In this document: piece by piece, positions 11,101 through 23,100 of the stretch
How positions within the stretch are numbered: position 1 is the stretch's first letter
How the letters are laid out: the number at the start of each line of letters is the position of its first letter
Source of the DNA: Xenopus tropicalis
Taxonomy: Eukaryota > Chordata > Amphibia > Anura > Pipidae
Reading direction: 5' to 3'
NCBI RefSeq assembly: GCF_000004195.4
Contig: NC_030683.2
Span: 72,015,764-72,079,763 of the forward strand
DNA length: 64,000 bases
Program-made: the position numbers and the translations under genes
Notes under the pieces: model-generated
The model's input: only the letters and a program-made list of their open reading frames with translations
Databases searched by the model: none
Told to the model about the DNA's origin: nothing

Positions 11101-13925
11101 CTATGCCAAGAAATGTAAAAGTGGAGCTCATTTATCAACACTAGATAACTATGCAATAACCATAGCAACTATGCAATAATCAGCAAGTAGCTTTGATCTG
11201 GCTACATCTAGTTGAACCATGAAAGTTGAACTCTTATTCATTGTTGTGGATAATGGCAGTAGGGCAAATTTGGCCAGTGTGTGTAACTTAATATCAGTTT
11301 TACTTCAGTGGTGTGACTAAGCCATTTCCCTATTTAAATGATACACACCTGTATTTCAAAGCACCAGTCTACTCTGAACAGGGTAAATATAGACTCAAAA
11401 ATACACTTAAAAAGAGAAACCAAAAAATCACCACATAATAGCAAAGACACAGGAGTGGAATGAATTATTGTAAGATGTTTATTTTTTGGTAATGTGCTTG
11501 AGGAACCGGTGCTTTAAATTTATTTTCATGAAACAAAAACAGAAATATTTCATTAAGAAGGGGTTAACCGCAAAGATATGTGGAATGTATTTACAATGCC
11601 CCAGTCTTCTGAAACTTCCATCCTTTGTCACAAAATGGGAAATGATTTGGACATCTGCCCCCCTCATTAAAGATTGCATCAGTGCAATAAGTCACCTATT
11701 CCATAGTCTTTTGCTAAGAGGCACTTGTATAAATAGCACTGCAAAGGTTTTAATATATACCCCTATGGATTGATTGAAGGGGGGGAAATAAGAAAATAAA
11801 AATTAAAAAAAGGAACATTTTCTTCAAATGCTTGTTTTGTTACATCAACTACTTCTTAATCTGTTAAGTTTCAAAATAAAGGAATATTTCCAAAACAAAA
11901 AGACTTTGTATTAACATAGCGCCTGAGCATCTTATTTTTTTTAGCCACCATGAGGATTTCATATTAGAAGGAACATTTTTCTGTTGAAAATAGGTGCCAG
12001 ATTTAAAAGACATTTGGTTTGATCAGGCTATTGCCTGTCCAAACTAAAAGCAAAGTTAATGCTAAAAACCCCCCCGAATGTGTTCCGAGTTGAGAGGCAC
12101 GAGTGTTAAACTCTTCTAATCTTCATAACTATAAACATACAGAGAATGTGAACAAAAAAAAAGGTTACTGACCTGAACAGACAGCTGATGAACCGAATAC
12201 AAACATCTATCTAGCACTTTGCTGTTATTTTCCCATATACTTAACCCTCATCCAAGCTACATGCAATACAGTAGAGTGTAAGTGCATCAATGCAGCCCGA
12301 ACAGCTTTCTATGGATTACAATTGTTGTCATTTGCCCTGCAGGCTTCCAAAATAATTGATAAAAAGGAACTGCCTTTATCAGCCTGAAAATCACTGCTGT
12401 CATACGATTGGCTAAAGCTGGCTAAAGGAATCAGTAACAGTGATGAACCATATGTCAGATGCTGTATGCTCAAAGTTCACTGAAATGGAAACTATAACTA
12501 AAACCCATACTAATTTGTGATAAATTGCCTGATGTATAAATATGTGCTTAGCCAATGACTTTACTTCATGAGCTGCTTTTCACCTGTCAGTTGTAACCAC
12601 ATTTATTCTTATCAGTGTTACATTATAGGCTTCATTAAAAGAGCGACTGGCTGTTTAGCTATTAGCTCCCTTTAAATGTTCTTTTCCTAAAAAATGAACT
12701 CATTTGAAGTGGCCAGCTTATGAAACATTTGCTGCTTTCATTGCACATTTCATCCCTGAAGGTTTAAGCAACTGTTTTAAGATTGTCCTAGCTCAGGTTT
12801 GGATTGCTCTATGCATGCCAGCTCCGGCACAACCACAATTCCCGCACCACCCACTACCTGAGCAGTAGAGAAGTAAAGTTTGGGATCCGTGTTCTGCAAC
12901 TCCTGGAAAGGCGATGGCTGCCCATCCTGTTTTCATGTAAATCAACTTCCTCTTTGGCACTTATGTGAAAAAAAGAACACATACAACTGACAATATATCT
13001 GTACAACCTTTTCATAAAAAGTTTCTTATAAAATATATACACACATAAAATTCTCTTATCTGTAAAAAATACATTCTGGGAATGTTTTAACATGGTGGAC
13101 GGGACTTCAGCGCAACCATTTAGGTGTGGCTCAGCAAACACTGCAATTAAGTAAGGAGGAGAGTATGTTCTGAAGATGTTTCCCTCAAAATAGCAGTTGA
13201 AGGTACATGCAGAGAAGGAATATATTTGGTTACTACTATTTGTGTCCTGGACAGAGCTGAAGCTCTTCTAAAAATCTCTTCAGCCACGTGGACACAGAAG
13301 AACACTTAACCCATCTATATATCTACATCAGTGCCAGAACTATGCTCAGTTACTGCTTGAATCAAGCTGATTAATTGTTCCAGCGATATGGCTCCGCAAA
13401 ATGAAGTCATAAAATCTTCATAGCTGCTGTTGGACCTATGAAATCTTTGTGTGCTTTTCATTAGTTTTCGTAACACACTTCCTCCTTTTTGTAATCTGTC
13501 AGACAATTGGTATCTGTTTGCATCTGTTGAAAAAAGCTGGCTACACATAAAACAAGAACTTAAGCGAAAAATGCATTATTTCAGAAAAAAATATATATGA
13601 AATACTGGCACAACATCTGGAAATAAAATGGTTACTAAAGTAAGCAATCAAATTGCTCTCCTTCCTGTTCTGCATAAAAAGTAGGGTACGGAAAGGCCCA
13701 GGCTTTTCCTTGGCAGTGGTAACGCAGAGTAACCAACTTCAAACATTATCCCAAGGCCCACTCATGAAGGAAGCCGTGTCCGTTTCCCAGTTATATCCTT
13801 TGTCCCCCCGAAAGCTTCACATCAACTTTGCGCATTCAGGAGTGAAAAGTGGCGCCAAGATTGGAGCTTGGGTTCTAGGTGTTTGTCTTTTTTTTTCTAT
13901 GGTCCAAACTTCCATCTACTAAATT
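8126..13925 (-). other. ets1: ets1 3' UTR and downstream sequence
   Basis: Below the stop codon is AT-rich DNA with few recognisable repeats, consistent with a multi-kilobase 3' UTR as in other vertebrate ets1 genes. Minus-strand AATAAA signals occur at 11483-11478, 10764-10759, 9676-9671 and 8862-8857. The one at 11478 is followed about 15-30 bases later by CCTGTGTCTTTG, a plausible GU-rich downstream element, giving a 3' UTR of about 2.45 kb. Which signal is used cannot be decided here. A degenerate hAT-like fragment (GACCCTCCAG and ACTACAACTTCC) lies near 8645-8775. Confidence 0.5.
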
Positions 13926-14141
13926 CTATTCATCATTGTCTGGTTTAACATCAAGCATGGCGTGTAGTTCCTCAGGCACATATCCCAGAAGACTTTGTAA
14001 GTCGCAGACAAAACGGTAGACATAGCGCTTTCCTGCTGTTTTGTGAATTATATTTTTGTCATAATAATAGCGCAGCCCACGGCTCAACTTCTCATAGTTC
14101 ATTTTAGGCTTGTTTTTCCTCTTACCCCAGCGTCTTGCAAC
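13926..14141 (-). CDS. ets1: ets1 coding exon 8 (recognition helix and C-terminus, stop TAG)
   Basis: 216 coding bases, residues 368-438 plus a TAG stop at 13928-13926. The acceptor is TTTCACAG. It encodes [20 protein letters not shown], then [11 protein letters not shown] with the two arginines (here R388 and R391, human R391 and R394) that contact GGAA. It ends with the C-terminal inhibitory helix region and VKPDNDE. Relative to human, only GYTPEE to GYVPEE and PDADE to PDNDE changes are visible. Confidence 0.98.
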   Translation of the reverse strand, partial: VARRWGKRKNKPKMNYEKLSRGLRYYYDKNIIHKTAGKRYVYRFVCDLQSLLGYVPEELHAMLDVKPDNDE

Positions 14142-17100
14142 CTGTGAAATATACATTTATTCATAGAAGTTATTTCTTTAGGGTCTCTTTAAAGCTTTTA
14201 AACATCATACAGACATGTGGCAAATGGTGACCATATCCTGATTATCCTGAATGGGCAATCATAAACATAGAGGTGCATGCACTAAAGATTTAGCAGCTGA
14301 TGTAGATTGGGTGTATAAATCCCAGGCAGGCTTGTGCACATACCCCGAGTCTGACTTGAATGTTGATTTCCTACTGGAAAACATCTGCATTTATTGCGTC
14401 ACCATAACCTACCTCATCTGGATCAGAGAGCTTAAATTCCCAGCCGTCCCCTGTCCAGCTGATAAAGGACTGGCACGATTTGTCTGTCAGTAACTCCAGG
14501 AGAAACTGCCACAGCTGGATTGGTCCACTTCCTATAAGGAAATAAGAAATGAAAGATAGCTGAATCTGGTTCTTGTTCCCTTTCTAAGACCTCTTAATGA
14601 AAAGTTCAGAATTGTATGGTTACATTTTGGGGGATAAATCTCAAATATCAACAGTAATCGATGTACACACATAAAAATAATTAACTTAATGGAAAACAAT
14701 ACCCCCTAAACAATGAGGGTCTCTATAAAAATCTAAAAAAAAAAAACAAAAACAAAAAAGCCCATATGTTAAGCAAGCTTAATCCAAATACAACATTTTC
14801 ATAAAAATGAACTTTTCTAGTAGTAAGTGTTACTGGATAATCAAATAGAAAAACTGTAATTTTAAGTACTATGTGCTGCCTCCTGGGAACATATGATTCA
14901 CAGTGCACACAAACAAACCAAGGGCACACATACATGTTAGGTCACATCAGCCAATGAATGGGCAATGTTCTGTCTTTAACCCTCACACTTCTTCCTGTTA
15001 CAGTAATATATATATACCATGACTTCAGAGGATACAAATTATTTCTCAATATAAAAGAGTGTGCGATAATCTCTGAAATTTGGGTTTCATATGGTCTCTT
15101 GCTACCTCCTCCTATGTCTAAACTGATAAACTCTCCCCCTCACACATTTTCACACAAAAAAAGCAGGTGCAGTGACAGGCTTTTTCTCAAGCCATATCAC
15201 AACAGAATTTTTATGTTATAGAGGCAAGAGCCCAACCACGTGTACCACTCTTCTTCTTACAGCTCTTACCATACATCCATCTAAAAATAAGCCTGCTAAT
15301 AAATATGAACTAACACTGACTCACCAGCAAATATGAGGTTCCTGTATTACTCAGTGTGGCCCGGCTAATGTCCCAACCAAGCACACTGTATAAGAGTGTA
15401 TAAGAGTATAAGAGCTTGCTGGGGTATAATAGAATAGAGCTTTAGAAGAAATGTGAAATTACCTTTTCTCTATCAATTACTTTACGAACTATGTCAAATA
15501 ATCAAGCAATATCCATGTTATGTGCTCTAGGATTTGTATAATTTATCTAAGAACGGATTCCCAAGCATGACTGAACATTTTTTTTTACCCAAGGCCTACA
15601 GACATGCATAAAAGACCAATGAAAACAGCACACTTCTGTACTTCACTCTATCCCAGTGACACATGCCCTCAATAGGGTTCAAAGTCTATACCCAGTCAAT
15701 GGGACTCACATGCTATTCCTGTGCACAATAAAGCCTCTGTTTTGGCAAGGCTGGCCATGTCAGAAAGAGCAGTGGGGTGATTAAATCTGTCACATGTTAG
15801 GAATGTGGCAATCTCATTGGGAAAAAATGTCTCCCTATTCAGACACTTGGTGGTGCAAGGGAGGGGTAAGAGAACTCTTGCCTAAAAATAACCTCAAGAC
15901 AGTACACTATTCTGTCCCACATTTTCCTATATGTCCATCTTAGAATGCTGTCTGGCCCTTTGAGAAGAAAGATAAAAATGTTTATTATTAAGCAGACATT
16001 ATCACAGCACGACTAGAAAAAAAAAAAAAAAAAAGCAAAAGACATGTTGGCTGTGTTGTACAGACAAAGAGTCTAATATGTACCCATCCAATGTTAAATG
16101 TATTGCATTAGTACCGAATGCTTAGTGTATGTCATATTCACTTGAGTTTAAGCGCATTGTGACCCGTGCACACTTTTGGCTCCAGATTTCAGGCCACAGC
16201 TGTTCTGTGCCATGACCACAAGCCCCATGAGTGTACGGCGAATGGAACATTCTCAGGCTCAAGATGACTTTTTCTCTCTAAGTTAGAAAATATTTTTTGT
16301 AGATATCTACTAGCTTAGCATGCGATAATAACTCCTTCATTGCCAGAGTTGTCTCTAGCCTGCTGTTTTGTCTTTAATCATCACAACTACTAACCTTGAG
16401 TTGCTGATAGCCTGTGACAATTAACACAAAGTATAACATAAAACTGCTGAGTTGCTAAGCTGAGTTGCTAATGTTAAGCAAGCAATTAGCACATTGGTGC
16501 TCTGTACACACAAGGAATGGAGACCCTGTAACCACTGCTCACTGCATATCTAGAAGCGACTGCATTCCAAAACAGACCCATTGTGTTTGCATCACTCTAC
16601 ATAGGTTTAGGCTTGGAACCTCATGGCATGCCCTGGATTCTACAGGGCCAAAACCAACAGAAAATTCCAAGAGAAAATTACAGAAACCTGCTGTTTGCAT
16701 ATTTAACCTATTACTATAATCAAAAGCTTGGTTACATTTGGTGAACAAACCGGGCTGTGTAAACATCATCAAGATCAAGATGGCTGCAGCTAAACACAAA
16801 GAGCAATAAATCACCATCAATCAGGCATAGTTCTAAACTGGCAGCGAACAGATACTTCAGCATGTCAGTAAAAATGAACACTTATTTATATAAGGTTCTG
16901 GCCCTTTAATAACTTGCCTTAAAACAATAATTTGCTCTTATGCTGAATAATGACCACAGTTAAGAATAATATTAATACTAATAATAATACTACTACTACT
17001 AATAATAATAATAATAGAATTCTGTTTATGATGAGGATAACAGGAAAATAGTTTTTGTGAACTTCTTCGTTACAACACTGGAGGTTGGGTGTCATTTTAA

Positions 17101-20100
17101 AGCAGTTCTTTTATAAGGCTGAAAACTGATGCTTTAATACAAATCCCGGGTGACAGGGAATGCAACTTACAATAAGAATGGGTCTGATCACTTTAACATA
17201 AAGAAAATTTCCACCTGAAATATCCAACATGAGAGTTGTCTGGTCTACACATAAAAGATGACTCTCCAAACCCAAGTCATGAACCAATACACGGCAGAAA
17301 GAATCCAAGTATAATTTAGATCAGTAAAGACATTATAGAAGGTTGAGACAAGAGATTAGGATGAATGGTAAAGAAAAGATATGACAAAAGTGTGTATACA
17401 TACAGGATGCTTTACTTGAGAATGAAATACCACAGAAACAGTAAGGGCAGTAGCACACAGGGAGATTAGTCACCCGCAAAAACGAAGATTTATCGCAGGC
17501 AACTTATCTTCCCGACATACCATCCCACCGGCAAGAATGCGTTGCTTCGGTTTTCTGAAGTCGCCCGAAGTTTCCTTGTAAGGCAGCTTCAGGAAACTGA
17601 AGTGACGTGTATGCCATCTCATCGGCGATTTACATTCTTGCCAGTGGGAAGGCAAGTCAGGAAGATAAGTCGCCCGCAATAGGTGTGCCACTGTCCACAG
17701 AAAAATGTATCCCAATATCATAATTCAGAGCAATTACACAAACATCTTCGGGTGAAGACACACTGGGCTACTAGTAGCAGCTACTTTTTCACGGCTACTA
17801 AACTCCAGAAAATACCTTTCTATAGGCAATACTAAGAATTGCCTCTGCTAAAACACACATTGTCAGTAAATTGAGGTTCGCAAATATTTAGGATGAAGAC
17901 AAGTGGCACTACTTAGTAGCAGTTACTTGTCACGGCTACTTAAGTCCAGAAAATACCCTGCCAGACAAAACTGAGAATTGCCTCTGCTAAAACACACAGA
18001 GACAATTATCAGTAAATGATCAGCACTGTCAATTTTTGTAGCTGTAACAAGTAGCTGCTACTAGTAGCTCTGCGTGTCTTCAACCTAATTTTGCAGCGCT
18101 TATCTGGATACTAGTTTCCCTTGCACTCACAAAGCTGTCTTGAAATCAAACTGGAAAATGAACAGAAGAGGAGAGAATAAAAACAACAAATACAAAATTG
18201 AAGAACATTACTAAGATGGAAGCTTCCTAGTTCTAGTCTGTTGTTTTGGTGATGGGAGGAGTGACCCTAAACAACCACACAGCAATTTCAGCTGCAGATT
18301 GGAAAACGCCAGTATAGGAATGTTAATATTTCAAAAAAACCCTACTGAATAAATAATGACCACTAAGTGGAATGTTGCTTAAAGTAAATCCCTATATAAC
18401 ATACAAAATGTTAATGTAAACTTGCCCTTTAGAAGGATTAATGTTTCCTTACTATGCTGCAGCCATCTCTAAAAGCACCACGACTATAAGCAAGTAAATG
18501 CCTTACTACTTTATTGAGCAAATATAAAGTGCCATAACTTGTGCATAGACACATTGTACTTTACTCGCAATGCTATTCCATCTTACACACAACATTACAG
18601 TGCTCCCTGAGGTCTTACCATACATAGATTTATTTCTGCACTGAAATTTAGAATAATACACATACTGGGTCCATATATTGATACAAACCAAAATCTTTTG
18701 ATGTTTTTGGCAAGACCTTGAGGCCCACTTTAATATGTGCCAACATACCCTTAAAGAGAAACCTACTGCTTATTCTGCTCTATGTAAGCATGAAGGACAT
18801 CTGTATACATATTTGTGGGACAGGATAGTATGTTAATGTATAGTGTTTGCATCTACATCTGCTTTGTTTAGGAAAAAGATTTGTCCCTGAGGGTTGTATC
18901 CATATGTGGTTAGACATTAGTTGCATGGAATTTTTATTCATGTTGTGAAATTACATGTCTGCCTGTAGTGCTAAATGAACACATTTTCTTATGCAAATTA
19001 GAAGCCCCTAAATCAAATCAAAACCCTTATGAAATTATTGGGGTAAAAGCCACAGAGTATCTTCTTTTAAATATGGTATGCAACAAGACCTGCCAGAGGG
19101 ACAAAATAAAAACCCTTCTTAACACAAACCAAGAGGCCACAAGAGGTATACAAACAGGCCATATGATGGGTAAAGAGTTAAGCTTCTAGCTACAAATCGA
19201 CAGACCACACATGCGTCAGAGATCTTCATCATCTTTCATTAACTGCACAGAAGCATGTGATTCAGGAGTCAGCAAAATAAAAAGGCTAAGCTATTTGAAA
19301 AAAAAACAAAAAACAGGCTTTTTATGGCCATTCTAGATGCGCACTTACAGAGCTGATCTCCTCATAAAACCCCAAAAACATGATAACACCATTGTACTGG
19401 AAAAGGGTATATAAATTCCATTTAGGTACAAGAAATATTCCTAGCAAGGAAGAAAATATATTTCTGTCAGGGTAGCACAAATACCCAGTACTGCCTCCCT
19501 TTAGCTTTTAAAGAGAATGTCTACTTTTAAACACATTTTTCAACACATACTGCTCAAAGCGCCATGTGGCTTTCCGTTGAGCAAACAGCAGCCTTAAAGG
19601 CTCTGGCACACGAGGAGATTTGTCGCCGGCAATTTTTAAAAGAGCGGTTTGGTGACAAGGCGAGCGACAAGACGCCAATGCTAAACCAATGGAAATCGCC
19701 AGCGTCAAAACATACGAGGCTACTTCAAGTCGCCTGCTGTTTCAAATCGCACACAGACCATTTTCTGAGCGACTTGAGTAAACATGAGGGGGGGTTAACT
19801 GTTGAGTGGTACCATGGGTAGCAGATCGCCTGGAGCTCAACGCGCATGAAATCTCTTCATGTGTATTGTCGTGGCGACTTGTCGCCAAAGCGCCGGTGGG
19901 AAAAAAACGCAGGCGACAAATCTCCTTATGTGCGAGCTGTTCCTATATTTAAATGCATATAACTTTGTACTAAAAAAATCACAAAACATTTTGATCCTAT
20001 ATTTGTAGGGCAGCCAATAATACAGTAAAGACAAGATACTATTTATAAAGTGGCTAAAGAAAGAGGTAGGAACACTATTATTGACTTTTTTTAAACAGCA

Positions 20101-23100
20101 ATTTTAAAGGGAAAACAAATTTGCAGCGTGGAATCAAATTGTACAAAATTCTAAGTACCCTGCTGATATTTCTACGAAAAGTTACATCATGCCCCTAGGC
20201 TGTCAGAGTTCTACATGACCCAGCACCACTGGCTTCTGGGAGATGCAGCAAAAAGGGCTTTTGCATGGACATCACCGATAACGTTGATCGTACTACAAAG
20301 TTATTTAATCCCACAATCAAACTTTATACTGATTAAAAAATGCATCATACACCTTATTTTAATATTAAGTTCCATTATACTGTGTGTGCTAAAAATCTAT
20401 TTTTTACACAATTTTTTTTTCCTTATTCCTTCCACTAACAGTGCATAACAATGAAACTGAAAGTACATTTAAAATAAACACCACCTCCTAAAAACTAAGT
20501 AAGCTTTATCAAACAGGTCTATGTAAATACAGCCATAAGCACAGTAATGCTGCACTGAGTCCTCTATCAAAAAAGACACACAGGATTTCTTGTCTCCTGT
20601 TTTGTAAACATGATGTTCCACTGTCTGACTTCCTCTCTCAGAATCATCCTTAATTCCCTGGGCCAGAGCCTGCGCAGTTCTCTCCTCTCTCACCTCCCCT
20701 GCCACCAGAATGCTACGAACTCCCTCCCCCCTCCCTTAGGAGTGTGTGATCTCAGCTATAATGCTAGAGCTGTAGCAGGAAGCAACTTAAAGTGGCAGCT
20801 GCTACCTTAAAGAAACAGTAACACCAAAATATGAAGATGTATCAAAGTAATTAAACTATTAGGTACCACTGTCCTGCACTGGTAAAAATTGTGTGTTTGC
20901 TTTGGAAACACTACTATAGTTTATATATAAAATCTGCTGTGTACCCATGGGGGCAGCCATTGAAAAGGAGAAAAGGCACAGGTTACATAGCAGATAACAG
21001 ATAAACAATGTAAAATACAATGGCATTTTATCTGTTATCTGCTATGTAACCTGTGCCTTTTCTCCTTTTTATCAGCCTGAATGGCTGCCTCCACAGCAGC
21101 TTTGTTTCTCTAAGGGCTCTGGCACACGGGGAGATTAGTCGCCCGCAACTAACCTCCCTGTTTGCGGGCGACTAACCTCCCCGAAATGCCATCCCACCGG
21201 CGAAAATGTAAATTTCTGTTCGTGGGCGACTAATCTCCCCGAAATGCCATCCCACCGGCGACAATTTAAATAGCCAGTGGGATGGCATACGCGGCGGCGC
21301 GATTTCCCAGAAATCACGGCAGTTTCCTCTCGAGGCAACTTCCGCAATTTCAGGGAGATCGCGCCGCCGCGTATGCCATCCCACCGGCGATTTACATTTT
21401 CGCCGGTGGAATGGCATTTCGGGGAGATTAGTCGCCCACGAACAGAGAGATTTTTCGCGGGCAACTAATCTCCCCGTGTGCCACAGCCCTAAACTATAGT
21501 AGTGTTCCTGAAGCAAACACACCAGCGCACCAGCGCAGGGCAACAGTACATTATATTTTAATTATGTTAATACACTTTAATTTTTTGGTGTTACTGTTCC
21601 TTTAAGCACACAGAGAGAGCTTCTAATGCGGTTTTACTCAGGTATGTTTAATGGTTTCTGCAGAATAAATATATTGTTTTAGGTGGCACTAACGTGGAAA
21701 ATCTGTTGGCAGTAAAATTCCTTCTTTAAGATAATTCAACAATTCACCTTAGCTTAAACAATTACACCAGTATGTTGCAGCATTGCATTTTAAGCCACTG
21801 GAAAAACAATAACAACTCCATCTGAAGCCATTCTGGAAATTTTTAGCATCTGTCTGATGACAAAAAAATACAGTGTGTCCATGAAATACAGTAGAAAGCA
21901 AATGAAGGGCACTGCAATAAGTGTCTGGTTACAAAGGAACCTTGCCCTCCTGTTATAAGACTGGGTAGGTTTGTTATAATGACACCTCAGATAATGTCAG
22001 GTTTTTTTTTTTTTTTTTTTATTAGACAGAAAAAGTGTAAAAGGAGAAAGGCGGAAAACCTAAAGCAGTGTTTGAAGTCTACACTGCAGCAACTTAGGTT
22101 TTATCAGGCTGAGAGATCATGACCCAATTTGACAAACTGCAAAAGCTACCACAATTACTCTACTGAGTGGGAGGCAATGGGTGCAACAAAACAGCACATT
22201 ATATATCTTACTCTGCTTTAAGAGAAGAAGGATAATGTGCTAGGCATCAGATTTTATTTATCTGCATTTGAACTGGTTTTATGAAAGCTGTAGTTAAGCA
22301 ACAACTAGTGACAAGTTTGTTGAAGCTGCAACAGTAGCAACACAATTCTGTTTACATAGATCCGTAAATCACATGTTGTTCTCTATAATTCCTGTGCATG
22401 CTAGGAGAAAACATCTAATGCACACCCATGAGCACAAGATTTTCAGATTTAGTATGGAGAAATAGCCTCAGCAGAAAGCCACTTCATACCTGTGTAGCCA
22501 GCTAGAGCAGCAGCAGGAATGACAGGTTTGTCTTTGTTGAGCTCAGCTCTGTCCCTTACATAGTCTTTAAAAGTGCCTTTGGATTTATGGCTCGGCAATG
22601 CAGGTGGGTAGTCCTCAGAATCAAAGCTGTCATAAGATGGCACACGTTGAAGGCTGTTGTATGAGGACTGGCTGCTCCAGGACTGAGTGAGGCGGTCACA
22701 GCTGTCGTGGCTCTCAATACTTTCAAATGATTCCTGCCCACCAAGTTTTCCTAGACAGAAAATAAGCTGCCATTAGCAGAGTATTCTTTAGGCCAGTGCT
22801 GTCCAACTGGCTCCAACTGTAAGCCCCCACACTGATCGCCTGTTCACACCTCAGACAGACTGTAGGAGCAGTGACAGCATTGTGTCACTGTATGTACTGC
22901 CTGCCCTAAGCTGCCTATGTGTATGGCACACACAGGCAGGGAAAGGCAGGCAGAGTATGGCAAGAGAGTACCTGAGAAAGAATCCCCCAAAACGTTGTGT
23001 GCAGAGATCTCAATAAACAAAAAAAGTTCTAAACACATTTGCTTTGTTGGAGTGCCATCTGTTACACTTTTTTTCAATTTTTTATTTTATATATATATAT

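Larger units (their letters stand above)
14532..22489 (-). other. ets1: ets1 intron 6
   Basis: About 8 kb with GTATGA donor and TTATAG acceptor. It holds several hairpin MITEs (17444-17695, 17749-18087, 19597-19942, 20811-21601 with a nested copy), an A tract at 16019-16034, a trinucleotide AAT/ACT array at 16966-17016 and a T tract at 22002-22020. I see no exon or RNA gene in 14532-17440, 18090-19590 or 19945-20800. Confidence 0.8.

Noticed and set aside
21135..21543. Long open frames on both strands with repeated short peptides
   Set aside because: They are readings of the palindromic MITE; the same peptides appear at every copy of the family (for example 43453-43818).
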